From assembly GCA_000953695.1 (NCBI GenBank), contig LN554846.1, positions 1,054,001 through 1,118,000 of the forward strand: a stretch of 64,000 nt of DNA. Direction: 5' to 3'. Both the position numbers and the translations under genes were made by a program. This DNA comes from Aliivibrio wodanis. Its GTDB lineage: Bacteria > Pseudomonadota > Gammaproteobacteria > Enterobacterales > Vibrionaceae. Shown here in pieces: positions 27,539-36,183 of this stretch. Each line of letters opens with the position of its first letter. The stretch's first letter is position 1. A model generated the notes under the pieces. The model worked only from the letters and a program-made list of their open reading frames with translations. It had not been told where the DNA came from and did not search any database.

Positions 27539-29569
27539 ATGGCCAATACGTATGAATTAATGTCTAATTATCAGCCGGCAGGTGATCAACCTCAAGCGAT
27601 AAAAACGTTGAATGAAGGTTTAGAGAATGGTCTTGCTCATCAAACCCTTCTTGGAGTGACTGGTTCAGGAAAAACGTTCACATTAGCCAATGTGATAGCT
27701 AAATCTGGTCGTCCGACGGTGATCATGGCTCATAACAAGACATTAGCGGCTCAGTTATATGGAGAAATGAAAGCTTTTTTCCCAAATAATGCCGTTGAAT
27801 ATTTTGTGTCATACTTTGATTATTATCAACCAGAAGCTTATGTACCGACCACAGATACCTTTATTGAAAAAGATTCCTCAGTAAATGAACATATCGAACA
27901 AATGCGTTTATCAGCAACGAAAGCTCTTTTAGAACGTAAAGACGCGATTATTATTGCTTCCGTTTCTGCTATTTATGGTTTAGGTGACCCTCAAGCCTAT
28001 TTAAGCATGATGCTTCATCTACGACGTGGAGATGTTGTTAACCAAAGAGATCTTTTACGTCGCTTAGCTGAACTGCAATATAAACGTAATGACATGGCGT
28101 TTGAACGAGGTACTTTCCGCGTCCGTGGTGAGGTGTTGGACGTTTTTCCTGCTGAGTCCGAGCATGAAGCGATTCGAATTGAATTGTTTGATGATGAGGT
28201 AGAGCGTATTAGTAAATTTGACCCATTAACGGGCTCTATTATTACGAAAGATATGCCTCGCTGTACTATTTATCCTAAGACGCACTACGTAACACCAAGA
28301 GAAAAGGTACTTGAAGCGATTGATCAAATAAAAGTCGATCTGGCTGAACGTCAAAAAGAACTACTGGCGAATAATAAATTAGTAGAAGAGCAACGGATTA
28401 CTCAGCGTACTCAGTTTGATATTGAAATGATGAATGAATTAGGTTTTTGTTCTGGTATCGAAAACTACTCTCGTTATTTAAGTGGTCGACCTCAAGGTGA
28501 AGCGCCACCAACGTTATTCGATTATTTACCAAAAGATGGCTTGTTGATCATTGATGAGTCTCACATTACAGTCTCCCAAATTGGTGCTATGTATAAAGGT
28601 GATCGCTCACGTAAAGAAAACTTGGTGGAATATGGTTTTCGACTTCCATCAGCATTAGATAATAGGCCAATGCGTTTTGACGAATTTGAAGCGTTAGCTC
28701 CACAAACCATTTATGTTTCTGCTACTCCTGGTAAGTATGAAATAGAAAAATCAGGAACAGATATCGCAGAGCAATTGGTAAGGCCAACAGGTTTACTTGA
28801 TCCAATAATTGAAGTGCGTCCAGTCGGAACACAAGTAGATGATCTTTTATCTGAAATACGAATTAGAACAAAAGTGGGAGAGCGTGTCTTAGTTACAACA
28901 TTAACTAAGCGAATGGCAGAAGATTTAACCGAATATCTTGCAGAGCATGAGGTCAAAGTACGTTATTTACATTCGGATATTGATACGGTTGAACGTGTCG
29001 AAATTATTCGTGATTTACGTTTAGGGGAGTTTGATGTACTTGTTGGTATCAACTTACTTCGTGAAGGTTTAGATATGCCTGAGGTGTCTTTGGTTGCGAT
29101 TTTAGATGCAGATAAAGAAGGTTTTTTACGTTCAGAACGCTCATTAATTCAAACGATAGGTCGCGCTGCTCGTAATTTGGAAGGCAAAGCGATTCTTTAT
29201 GCAGATAAAATGACAGGTTCAATGGAAAAAGCGATAGGTGAAACAGAAAGACGACGTGAAAAACAGATCTTACACAATAAAGCTTTAGGGATAGTACCTA
29301 CGGCATTGAAAAAAGACGTTGCGGATATTCTAGAGTTAGGTGATATGACTAAGAACAAACGTAAAGTAGTTGCACCTAAAATTAAACTGTCTGAGGTTGC
29401 AGAAGAAGGTGCGAATTATCGTTCTATGACGCCACAGCAATTAGATAAAGAAGTTAAAAAATTAGAAACGAAAATGTATCAACATGCGAAAGATTTGGAA
29501 TTTGAATTGGCTGCACAAGTGAGAGATGAAATAGAGACTTTAAGAGGGCAATTCATAACCAATAGTTAA
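27539..29569 (+). CDS. uvrB: UvrABC system protein B (excinuclease subunit B)
   Basis: A 676-residue DNA damage-verifying helicase-like subunit of nucleotide excision repair. Walker [16 protein letters not shown], is near residue 38. The beta-hairpin that probes DNA starts with [12 protein letters not shown] near 92, and DEXX-type IDESH lies near 339. Helicase motif VI is QTIGRAARN near 541, and the C-terminal UvrC-binding UVR motif ([16 protein letters not shown]) is near 654. The start at 27539 ([18 protein letters not shown]) is preferred over a frame opening 8 codons earlier; GGAG lies 9 bases upstream. No LexA box is visible. Confidence 0.97.
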   Translation: MANTYELMSNYQPAGDQPQAIKTLNEGLENGLAHQTLLGVTGSGKTFTLANVIAKSGRPTVIMAHNKTLAAQLYGEMKAFFPNNAVEYFVSYFDYYQPEAYVPTTDTFIEKDSSVNEHIEQMRLSATKALLERKDAIIIASVSAIYGLGDPQAYLSMMLHLRRGDVVNQRDLLRRLAELQYKRNDMAFERGTFRVRGEVLDVFPAESEHEAIRIELFDDEVERISKFDPLTGSIITKDMPRCTIYPKTHYVTPREKVLEAIDQIKVDLAERQKELLANNKLVEEQRITQRTQFDIEMMNELGFCSGIENYSRYLSGRPQGEAPPTLFDYLPKDGLLIIDESHITVSQIGAMYKGDRSRKENLVEYGFRLPSALDNRPMRFDEFEALAPQTIYVSATPGKYEIEKSGTDIAEQLVRPTGLLDPIIEVRPVGTQVDDLLSEIRIRTKVGERVLVTTLTKRMAEDLTEYLAEHEVKVRYLHSDIDTVERVEIIRDLRLGEFDVLVGINLLREGLDMPEVSLVAILDADKEGFLRSERSLIQTIGRAARNLEGKAILYADKMTGSMEKAIGETERRREKQILHNKALGIVPTALKKDVADILELGDMTKNKRKVVAPKIKLSEVAEEGANYRSMTPQQLDKEVKKLETKMYQHAKDLEFELAAQVRDEIETLRGQFITNS

Positions 29570-29598
29570 TGATAATTTTATAAATTAAGGATTTTAGG

Positions 29599-29636
29599 CA
29601 AAAAAGAAGCCAACCGCAATATCCCGGTTGGCTTTA
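29599..29636 (-). terminator. Qrr1 terminator, also usable by uvrB
   Basis: AAGCCAACCG at 29607-29616 and CGGTTGGCTT at 29625-29634 form a 10-bp stem. On the minus strand it is followed by C and a T run (the Qrr1 end); on the plus strand by TTATTG. It is the usual terminator position for Qrr RNAs and lies 30-60 bases past the uvrB stop. Confidence 0.88.
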
Positions 29637-29705
29637 TTGTTCATGTGAAAGTAAATTTCACTAACAACGTCAGTTGGCTAGGTGACCCTTTGGCTTAAAG
29701 GGTCA
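29600..29705 (-). ncRNA. qrr1: Qrr1 quorum-regulatory small RNA
   Basis: On the minus strand, about 106 bases start TGACCCTTTAAGCC and continue through the highly conserved Qrr core GGGTCACCTAGCCAACTGAC, then GTTGTTAGTGAA, and end at a strong hairpin with a T run. This is the known Hfq-dependent Qrr family, whose core pairs with luxR/hapR/litR-type mRNAs. It lies between uvrB and luxO, the standard place in vibrios. The 5' end is set by a sigma-54 -24/-12 element at 29716-29733; the exact +1 is inferred from the promoter spacing. Confidence 0.93.
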
Positions 29706-29715
29706 CTATACATAT

Positions 29716-29733
29716 AGCAGGTAGTGTGCCAAC
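29716..29733 (-). promoter_or_regulatory. Sigma-54 promoter of qrr1
   Basis: On the minus strand TTGGCACACTACCTGCT contains the -24 GG (TTGGCAC) and -12 GC (CTGC) elements with the correct 10-base separation. It ends 12 bases before the start of the conserved Qrr1 sequence. LuxO is a sigma-54 activator encoded beside it. Confidence 0.9.
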
Positions 29734-29792
29734 TTTTTCAATTAGAAAAATAACCTAATTAAGTCTAAAAATTGCTCAAAGTCACAATTAAA

Positions 29793-29839
29793 TCGCATTA
29801 TGCAATTTGATATTTGCATAATGCAATTGCATAATGCAA
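29793..29839. promoter_or_regulatory. LuxO-type operators between qrr1 and luxO
   Basis: Two abutting perfect TTGCATAATGCAA palindromes (29814-29826 and 29827-29839) and a third near-match TCGCATTATGCAA (29793-29805) fit the known LuxO site TTGCA-N3-TGCAA. They are 88-134 bases upstream of the inferred qrr1 start, a typical distance for sigma-54 enhancer sites, and also just upstream of luxO, so autoregulation is possible. Confidence 0.85.
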
Positions 29840-29876
29840 ATTACCATGGTGCAACTTAAAATATAAAGAGTTCGTG

Positions 29877-31307
29877 ATGCAAAGAAAATACTTACTAATG
29901 GTTGAAGATACCGCTTCAGTTGCGGCTTTATATCGCTCTTACTTGAATCCATTAGGCGTCGATATTGACGTTGTGGCAAAAGGTATTGAAGCGATAGAAG
30001 CGATCGCTTTACGTATACCTGATTTAGTTTTGTTAGATCTACGTTTACCAGATATGACCGGGTTCGATGTTTTATCTGAGATTAGAAAGAACAATAAAGA
30101 TCTTCCTGTTGTTTTGATGACTGCTCATGGTTCAATTGATGCTGCAGTAGAAGCGATGCAATTGGGAGCTCAAGACTTTTTAATTAAACCGTGTGAAGCA
30201 GATAGATTACGGGTGACGGTTAATAATGCATTGCGTAGAGCTCAAAAAGATCAGGATGATATAAAGGAAAACCCTGAAAATACTAATAAGCAATACCAAG
30301 GCTTTATTGGCAGTAGCCCTCAAATGCATCAAGTTTATCGTACCATTGATTCCGCAGCGCCGAGTAAAGCTACCGTCTTTATTACGGGAGAGTCAGGGAC
30401 AGGTAAAGAAGTGTGTGCAGAAGCCGTTCATGCAGCAAGCAAGCGGGATGATGGGCCATTCATCGCTATTAACTGTGCTGCGATACCAAAAGATTTGATC
30501 GAGAGTGAGCTTTTTGGTCACATGAAAGGAGCGTTTACTGGAGCTTCTGTCGATCGAAAAGGTGCAGCTGAACAGGCTGATGGAGGGACTCTATTTCTTG
30601 ACGAATTGTGTGAAATGGATTTGGATTTACAAACGAAATTATTACGTTTTATTCAGACTGGTACGTTTCAAAAAGTCGGTTCTTCAAAAATGAGCCGAGT
30701 GGACGTGCGGTTTGTATGTGCAACTAATCGTGACCCTTGGCTTGAAGTTCAAGAAGGTCGGTTTCGTGAAGATCTGTATTATCGCTTGCATGTAATTCCA
30801 TTAACATTGCCACCTTTGCGTGAACGTGGAGGAGATATTATTGAAATTGCACACTCAATCTTAGGACACTTTTCTCACGAGGAAGGCCGAGAATTTATTA
30901 CATTTAGTCCAGAAGTGACTGAGTGTTTTTTGCATTATGGTTGGCCTGGAAACGTACGTCAATTGCAAAATGTGATTAGAAACGTTGTTGTCTTGAATAA
31001 AGGAAAGGAGGTGATTTTATCGATGCTGCCCCCTCCATTATCATTAGAGAATAAGCATGGTTTAAATCTTGCATCGAAAGATACTTTAAGTGGTTCAATA
31101 GATCGTGAACATCACCAAGAAAGCCATGCTTTGAAAAAAGTAGATAGCTTAAAACAAAAAGTTATTATTCCTTTATGGCAATCTGAAAAAAATACTATTG
31201 AAGCCGCAATAGCTCTATGTGAAGGGAATATTCCACAGGCCGCTAAACAGTTAGAGGTTAGCCCCTCCACGATATATAGAAAATTACAATCATGGAATGA
31301 TAAATAG
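29877..31307 (+). CDS. luxO: Quorum-sensing sigma-54 response regulator LuxO
   Basis: A 476-residue NtrC-type regulator. The receiver domain (1-120) has phosphoacceptor D54 in LLDLRLPD. The AAA+ sigma-54 domain (about 145-380) shows Walker A GESGTGKE, the GAFTGA loop that contacts sigma-54, and Walker [14 protein letters not shown]-terminal Fis-type helix-turn-helix ends the protein ([17 protein letters not shown]). Phosphorylated at low cell density through LuxU, it activates qrr1. A GTG at 29874 precedes the ATG; the ATG is preferred, with AAAGAG upstream. luxU follows 11 bases later. Confidence 0.97.
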   Translation: MQRKYLLMVEDTASVAALYRSYLNPLGVDIDVVAKGIEAIEAIALRIPDLVLLDLRLPDMTGFDVLSEIRKNNKDLPVVLMTAHGSIDAAVEAMQLGAQDFLIKPCEADRLRVTVNNALRRAQKDQDDIKENPENTNKQYQGFIGSSPQMHQVYRTIDSAAPSKATVFITGESGTGKEVCAEAVHAASKRDDGPFIAINCAAIPKDLIESELFGHMKGAFTGASVDRKGAAEQADGGTLFLDELCEMDLDLQTKLLRFIQTGTFQKVGSSKMSRVDVRFVCATNRDPWLEVQEGRFREDLYYRLHVIPLTLPPLRERGGDIIEIAHSILGHFSHEEGREFITFSPEVTECFLHYGWPGNVRQLQNVIRNVVVLNKGKEVILSMLPPPLSLENKHGLNLASKDTLSGSIDREHHQESHALKKVDSLKQKVIIPLWQSEKNTIEAAIALCEGNIPQAAKQLEVSPSTIYRKLQSWNDK

Positions 31308-31318
31308 AGGGTACTTAC

Positions 31319-31651
31319 GTGAGTCAGTATGTGAATCAAATAGCAGTAGATCAATTAATACAAGAAGTAGGAGATGAAAACGTTCCTTTTTTATTTGGTA
31401 TTTTTTGTGATGAGTTGGATGACTTTATTGATACTTTAAACTCTCAACCAGAAATTGATAAAATAAGAGAAATAAGCCATTGCCTCAAAAGCAGTGCGGG
31501 TAGCTTTGGTGCTGATAAATTGGCTAATATGGCTATCCATATTGAAGAAAAAGCAAAGCATAAGCAGAAAGACTGGGTTGAGCGCAATATTTCTGAATTT
31601 GTCAATATTGCGCGCGGTACTGAGCTAGCGTATCGTCAAATGATCAATTAA
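31319..31651 (+). CDS. luxU: Phosphorelay protein LuxU
   Basis: A 110-residue histidine phosphotransfer protein that relays phosphate from the quorum-sensing sensor kinases to LuxO. The HPt signature SHCLKSSAGSFGADKL has its phosphorylatable histidine at about residue 54. It starts with GTG, preceded by AGAGGG. It directly follows luxO, in one operon. Its stop overlaps the stop of the convergent yvcK gene by 8 bases, so no terminator separates them. Confidence 0.95.
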   Translation: MSQYVNQIAVDQLIQEVGDENVPFLFGIFCDELDDFIDTLNSQPEIDKIREISHCLKSSAGSFGADKLANMAIHIEEKAKHKQKDWVERNISEFVNIARGTELAYRQMIN

Positions 31652-32522
31652 GTAATTCTACAATAGCTTGCTTCAATTTATCTCTATCATGTCTCCAATC
31701 GTGATTTAATGAAGCAAGATCAGTGGTTTTACAATGGTACTCCTGTTGTAGAGCCACTAACTCTTTATCCGTTAATATCACATCTACTTTTCTTCCAGAG
31801 CACGCACGTTCACACCAGTCCAGCATCATTTTATGGTCCATTTGTCCTGCGGGACCAAATTCTTTCGATAGGTTATCAATAAAGACGACTTTTGCTTTTT
31901 TATTTGCCCCAATTGCTTTTCCTAATCCAGGTAGAAGTAATGGAGGCATAATACTAGTTAAGAAACTACCTGGACCTAATAAAATTAAATCTGCATTGTT
32001 AACCGCATCAATCGCTTCAAGGGTTGCAGGAACTTCTGGATCTAAAAAAAGTCGTAATGGAAGTTCATCCATCTCATCGACATTAGTTTCTCCTGAAACT
32101 TTTCTTAAATCAGTTGTTAATGCCCCTAAATCTGATGGATGCTCTGACATTGGTATAATATGGGTTTCGACTTTAAGCATGTCTCTAATTAAATTTATCG
32201 CATCAAGTGGACGTACACTAAGATTATCTAGTGCCGTTAACATCAAATTACCAAGGTTATGACCGTGGAGCTCACCTTGGCCTTTAAAGCGGTATTCGAA
32301 CATCATAGAACTGATTGAGGGATCAGTAATAAGCTGATTGATACAGTTACGCGTATCTCCCCAAGCAATACCACCTTGGCATTCGCGTATTCGTCCTGTA
32401 GAGCCACCATTGTCTGTGGTTGCTACGATTCCTGTTGCATTACCGCCAAACTCACTTAAAGCAGCAAGAACACGCCCTAAGCCATGTCCGCCACCGATAG
32501 CAACAATTTGATGTTCACTCAT
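31644..32522 (-). CDS. yvcK: YvcK/YbhK (CofD-like) family protein
   Basis: A 292-residue cytoplasmic protein of the CofD-like UPF0052 family. AIGGGHGLGRVLAAL near residues 8-22 is the conserved nucleotide-binding start, TDNGGSTGRIRE near 36-47 and LLGPGSFLTSIMPPLLLPG near 180-198 are family landmarks. In Bacillus, YvcK supports growth on gluconeogenic substrates and cell shape; the E. coli relative YbhK is uncharacterised. It is divergent from moaA, as ybhK is in E. coli. The gene ends inside luxU on the opposite strand. Confidence 0.9.
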   Translation of the reverse strand: MSEHQIVAIGGGHGLGRVLAALSEFGGNATGIVATTDNGGSTGRIRECQGGIAWGDTRNCINQLITDPSISSMMFEYRFKGQGELHGHNLGNLMLTALDNLSVRPLDAINLIRDMLKVETHIIPMSEHPSDLGALTTDLRKVSGETNVDEMDELPLRLFLDPEVPATLEAIDAVNNADLILLGPGSFLTSIMPPLLLPGLGKAIGANKKAKVVFIDNLSKEFGPAGQMDHKMMLDWCERACSGRKVDVILTDKELVALQQEYHCKTTDLASLNHDWRHDRDKLKQAIVELLN

Positions 32523-32790
32523 AACATTGATTAACTTTAGTCGAATTAGTATTAATCGCAGTGTGGTGGATCTAGAAAATTAGAACAAGTAGTCATTGGG
32601 GAAATGTTGAATTAATCACAGTTTTTAGATTGAATAACAGCATAAAAATAACATCAGTCAAACAAATTGGAGAAAATTGAGCTAAATTGGAAAAAAATTG
32701 GAAAACCATAGAAATATTGAGTATTTTAATAAGAGCACCAATTTGATCATTAGCTGTTGATGAATTAATAGTTGATTAGGTTTGGTTGCC
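32523..32790. other. Spacer between yvcK and the moa leader
   Basis: This A+T-rich stretch should hold divergent promoters for yvcK and moaA. It contains three AAATTGGA units at 32664, 32684 and 32695 of unknown meaning. No gene was seen. Confidence 0.4.
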
Positions 32791-32912
32791 ATAACTCCGA
32801 GCTCAAGCGACTAAGTTGTTTTTAAGAAACACTCAATATGTAGCGTGAGCCAGTGACAATTCGGTCACAAGGGTTTGTTTGGAAATGAACAAGCCTCCCG
32901 TGTTTGGAAAGG
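32791..32912 (+). ncRNA. Molybdenum-cofactor (MoCo) riboswitch
   Basis: The leader immediately before moaA holds the pieces of the MoCo RNA motif: ACTCCGAGC near 32794, a GTGAC/GTCAC hairpin (32853-32868) followed by AAGGG, a stem from GTTTGTT to GAACAAGC, the CCTCCCG box at 32895, and GGAAAGG next to the start codon. The same element precedes moaA in E. coli, where it senses the finished cofactor. Boundaries are approximate. Confidence 0.8.
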
Positions 32913-32918
32913 TGTTCC

Positions 32919-33908
32919 GTGGCGAAACAATTTGAAGATAACTTTAATCGTAAGTTCTATTACTTACGGTTGTCGATTACAGACGTCTGTAATTTTAAAT
33001 GTACTTATTGCTTACCTGATGGTTATAGACCTGAAAATGGTAAACGAGAGTCCTTCCTAGAGCTTGATGAAATCAAACGTACAGTTAGTGCGTTTGCGCG
33101 TTGTGGTACGTCAAAAGTACGTATTACGGGTGGTGAACCAAGTCTGCGTAAAGATTTTACTGAGATCATCCGCACTGTTGCCTCTCAACCTGGCATTACT
33201 AAAGTCGCGACGACGACGAATGGTTATCGTATGGAGAAGCATGTCGCTGAATGGCGAGAAGCGGGCCTTACGGATATTAATGTGAGTGTTGATAGCTTAA
33301 ATCCTAATATGTTTTATCAGATCACAGGTGAAAATAAATTCGCCGAAGTTATGGCTGGTATTGATAAAGCAATTGAAGTGGGGTTTAAGCAGGTAAAAGT
33401 TAATACCGTTCTACTAAAAGATCTCAATAGCACCGAATTACCTCTATTTTTAAAATGGATTCAAACTCGTCCAATTCAATTACGTTTTATTGAATTGATG
33501 CAAACGGGTGAAATGAACGATCTGTTTAAAAATCATCATCAGTCTGGTGTGTCTATTCGTAATCACTTAATTGCTAATAGCTGGATATTAAAACCACGCG
33601 GTGAAAGTGATGGCCCTGCTCAAGTCTTTACTCATCCCGATTATATGGGCGAGATTGGTTTGATTATGCCGTATGAAAAAGATTTCTGTCAGAGCTGTAA
33701 CAGATTGCGTGTATCAGCAAAAGGCAAATTGCATATGTGCTTGTTTGGTGATTATGGGGTTGATTTACGCGAACTGTTGCAAGAAGACACACAGCAAGAT
33801 GAATTAATTCAGCGCATTCAAACTCAGTTAGATAATAAAGCTGAAGGCCACTTTCTACATGATGGCCATGCAGGTATGACCCCACATTTAGCCTCTATTG
33901 GCGGATAA
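32919..33908 (+). CDS. moaA: GTP 3',8-cyclase (molybdenum cofactor biosynthesis protein A)
   Basis: A 329-residue radical-SAM enzyme performing the first step of molybdopterin synthesis on GTP. The N-terminal cluster motif CNFKCTYC has C24, C28 and C31. A second [4Fe-4S] site near the C-terminus is CQSCNRLR plus a later C in HMC. The protein ends in IGG, the Gly-Gly tail needed for activity in the family. The start is GTG at 32919 ([19 protein letters not shown]), with GGAAAGG 6 bases upstream; an earlier TTG would shift it into the riboswitch. It is the first gene of moaA-C-D-E. Confidence 0.96.
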   Translation: MAKQFEDNFNRKFYYLRLSITDVCNFKCTYCLPDGYRPENGKRESFLELDEIKRTVSAFARCGTSKVRITGGEPSLRKDFTEIIRTVASQPGITKVATTTNGYRMEKHVAEWREAGLTDINVSVDSLNPNMFYQITGENKFAEVMAGIDKAIEVGFKQVKVNTVLLKDLNSTELPLFLKWIQTRPIQLRFIELMQTGEMNDLFKNHHQSGVSIRNHLIANSWILKPRGESDGPAQVFTHPDYMGEIGLIMPYEKDFCQSCNRLRVSAKGKLHMCLFGDYGVDLRELLQEDTQQDELIQRIQTQLDNKAEGHFLHDGHAGMTPHLASIGG

Positions 33909-33920
33909 TAAAGAAGAATT

Positions 33921-34400
33921 ATGTCAAATTTTACTCATATTAATGCCTCTGGTGAGGCGAACATGGTTGATGTATCAGCTAAACAAGAAACGGTTCGTGA
34001 AGCGCGTGCAGAAGCATTTGTTCACATGGCTCCAGAAACCTTGAATCTGATTGTGTCTGGTTCTCACCATAAAGGCGACGTGTTTGCGACCGCTCGTATT
34101 GCAGGCATTCAAGCGGCGAAAAAAACGTGGGATCTTATTCCACTGTGTCATCCATTATTGTTAACTAAAGTTGAAGTACAATTAGAAGCGATTGAAGCTG
34201 AAAATATGGTTCGTATCGAATCTGTATGTAAACTAGCGGGCAAAACGGGTGTGGAAATGGAAGCATTAACTGCTGCGTCTGTTGCTGCATTAACTATTTA
34301 TGACATGTGTAAAGCCGTTCAAAAAGACATGGTTATTGGTCAAGTTCGTTTATTAGAAAAAACGGGCGGTAAATCTGGACACTTTAAGGCAGACGCATGA
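33921..34400 (+). CDS. moaC: Cyclic pyranopterin monophosphate synthase
   Basis: A 159-residue cytoplasmic enzyme that finishes formation of cyclic pyranopterin from the MoaA product. The conserved [20 protein letters not shown] near residues 68-87 and [23 protein letters not shown] near 109-131 are the family core, ending with [12 protein letters not shown]. It follows moaA by 12 bases and overlaps moaD by 4 (ATGA). No moaB lies between moaA and moaC, unlike in E. coli. Confidence 0.96.
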   Translation: MSNFTHINASGEANMVDVSAKQETVREARAEAFVHMAPETLNLIVSGSHHKGDVFATARIAGIQAAKKTWDLIPLCHPLLLTKVEVQLEAIEAENMVRIESVCKLAGKTGVEMEALTAASVAALTIYDMCKAVQKDMVIGQVRLLEKTGGKSGHFKADA

Positions 34401-34642
34401 TCACAGTATTATTTTTCGCTCAAACAAAAGAGCTTGTAGGCACTGGCAAACTGGAGCTTACTGGTGATTACGCGACAGCTGAAGCGATTCGTGAAGAGTT
34501 AAGCAAAAAAGAAGGTAAGTGGGATTTAGCCCTAGAAAAAGGCAAGTTGTTAGTTGCGATTAACCAAACAATCTCAAGTTTAGATTCTGCGGTTGCAGAT
34601 GGTGACGAAGTTGCATTCTTTCCGCCTGTGACAGGTGGTTAA
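34397..34642 (+). CDS. moaD: Molybdopterin synthase small (sulfur carrier) subunit
   Basis: An 81-residue ubiquitin-like protein ending in the functional Gly-Gly (FFPPVTGG) that becomes a thiocarboxylate and donates sulfur for molybdopterin. [18 protein letters not shown] is the usual start, and [10 protein letters not shown] is conserved before the tail. Its ATG overlaps the moaC stop, and moaE starts one base after its stop, indicating translational coupling. Confidence 0.95.
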   Translation: MITVLFFAQTKELVGTGKLELTGDYATAEAIREELSKKEGKWDLALEKGKLLVAINQTISSLDSAVADGDEVAFFPPVTGG

Positions 34643-34643
34643 T

Positions 34644-35090
34644 ATGATTTCTGTTCAAGAGCATGACTTTAATGTTGGCGATGAATATCAATTATTAGCG
34701 GAAGGCACAGCAGCAGGAGCCGTTGTTACTTTTATTGGCAAAGTTCGAGATATGAATCTTGGTGATGATGTTACAGGGCTTTCTCTAGAGCATTATCCAG
34801 GCATGACAGAAAAGTCTCTGAATGATATCGTTGCACAAGCAAAAGCGCGTTGGCCACTACTTAAAGTGAAAGTGATTCACCGAGTTGGTGACTTAGAACT
34901 TGGCGATCAAATTGTCTTTGTTGGTGTCTCAAGTGCTCACCGTGGTGCAGCGTTTGACTCTTGTGAGTTCATAATGGATTACCTAAAAACCAATGCACCG
35001 TTCTGGAAAAAAGAACGTACAACCAAAGAAGTGCGCTGGGTTGAATCAAGAGATACGGATAAATCAGCGGCACAACGCTGGGAAAAGTAA
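34644..35090 (+). CDS. moaE: Molybdopterin synthase catalytic subunit
   Basis: A 148-residue enzyme that pairs with MoaD to insert two sulfurs into cyclic pyranopterin. GAVVTFIGKVRDMN near residues 28-41, LEHYPGMTEK near 52-61, VIHRVGDLELGDQIV near 78-92 and the catalytic-lysine region PFWKKERTTKEVRWVE near 117-132 are diagnostic. The ATG at 34644 is preferred over an earlier GTG inside moaD. It is the last gene of the moa operon and is followed by a strong terminator. Confidence 0.95.
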   Translation: MISVQEHDFNVGDEYQLLAEGTAAGAVVTFIGKVRDMNLGDDVTGLSLEHYPGMTEKSLNDIVAQAKARWPLLKVKVIHRVGDLELGDQIVFVGVSSAHRGAAFDSCEFIMDYLKTNAPFWKKERTTKEVRWVESRDTDKSAAQRWEK

Positions 35091-35150
35091 TTATTTGATT
35101 TAGGTATTTCGGTTGGTATTTCGCTTCGGAATTATTGATAGAAGATAAAT

Positions 35151-35189
35151 AAAAAGGGAAGAGAGCATATGCTTTCTTCCCTTTTTCTA
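35151..35189. terminator. Bidirectional terminator between moaE and the ATP-grasp gene
   Basis: AAAAAGGGAAGA and TCTTCCCTTTTT pair with an inner GAGCATATGC loop. There are T residues on both strands, which fits use by both convergent transcription units. Confidence 0.88.
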
Positions 35190-35214
35190 TTTAGATTAAG
35201 CTAGTGACAATTTG

Positions 35215-36180
35215 TTATTTATTATAAATACCAAATTGCTCCATTGCATAAGCAACGCGTGCTTCAGGAGTAGGGTATGGAACCGTCTCCTCTAAGCTTT
35301 CTATATGCTTTAATCGAGGCAATAAACCAGTACCGTTAGCAATTTGAATCGCTAAACCAGGGCGAGCATTAAGTTCAAGAACCATTGGGCCATATTTCTT
35401 ATCTAGAACCATGTCCGTTCCCATGTAACCTAAGCCTGTCATTTCCCAAGCACTTGATGCAAGGGTTAACAGTTTATGCCAATGCGGAACTTCTAAGGTA
35501 CTTAATAATTTGCCTGTATCAGGGTGTTTCTCAACAGGTAAGTCAAACTGTACTGCGCGTACTGCTTTTCCTGTACCAATATCAATACCAACCCCAACAG
35601 CACCTTGGTGTAAGTTTGCCTTGCCATCTGAATCTGTGGTTGATAAGCGCATCATTGCCATGACAGGGTAGCCTTTAAATACGATAATTCGTACATCCGG
35701 CACCCCTTCATAACTAAAACCATCAAATACATCATCAAATTCGATCAAATTCTCAATCATTGCAACGTCGTTTTTTCCACCAAGGGAGAAAAGACCCGCT
35801 AATGTATTGGTAATATGCCGTTCAACATCTTGTTTATTCGCTTCTGCACCAGAGGGCTTGTAATACACGCCATCTTTATGAGAAGTAACAACCAAAATCC
35901 CTTTACCGCCACTGCCTTGGGCTGGTTTGATTACAAAACCAGGCCAATCTTTAACGATATTGTGAATATTTTTCACTTCAGCTTGGCTATCTATCACGCC
36001 GATAAGTTTAGGAACGGTAGCCCCTGCTTTCTCGGCAATGATCTTAGTCTTTAATTTATCATCAACTAATGGGTACTTGCTTCGGTCATTGTAACGGCCA
36101 ATATAGCCACCGTTACGTTGGTTCATTCCCATGATCCCTTTAGCTTTTAGTTTTGAAGGAGACGTAAATCGACTAAACAT
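35215..36180 (-). CDS. RimK-like ATP-grasp ligase (alpha-L-glutamate ligase homologue)
   Basis: A 321-residue ATP-grasp protein of the RimK-related family that joins amino acids to a carboxylate. Visible ATP-grasp features are WPGFVIKPAQGSGGKGILVV near residues 80-100 (the phosphate-binding loop), the PDVRIIVFKGYPVMAMMR strand near 168-185, and the metal-binding LELNARPGLAIQIANG near 268-283. Its substrate is not known. It starts 3 bases after the transglutaminase-7TM gene, and a retropepsin-like protease gene lies upstream, a three-gene set that recurs in gamma-proteobacteria. I infer that they act on the same peptide-like product. Confidence 0.85.
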   Translation of the reverse strand: MFSRFTSPSKLKAKGIMGMNQRNGGYIGRYNDRSKYPLVDDKLKTKIIAEKAGATVPKLIGVIDSQAEVKNIHNIVKDWPGFVIKPAQGSGGKGILVVTSHKDGVYYKPSGAEANKQDVERHITNTLAGLFSLGGKNDVAMIENLIEFDDVFDGFSYEGVPDVRIIVFKGYPVMAMMRLSTTDSDGKANLHQGAVGVGIDIGTGKAVRAVQFDLPVEKHPDTGKLLSTLEVPHWHKLLTLASSAWEMTGLGYMGTDMVLDKKYGPMVLELNARPGLAIQIANGTGLLPRLKHIESLEETVPYPTPEARVAYAMEQFGIYNK

Positions 36181-36183
36181 AGG

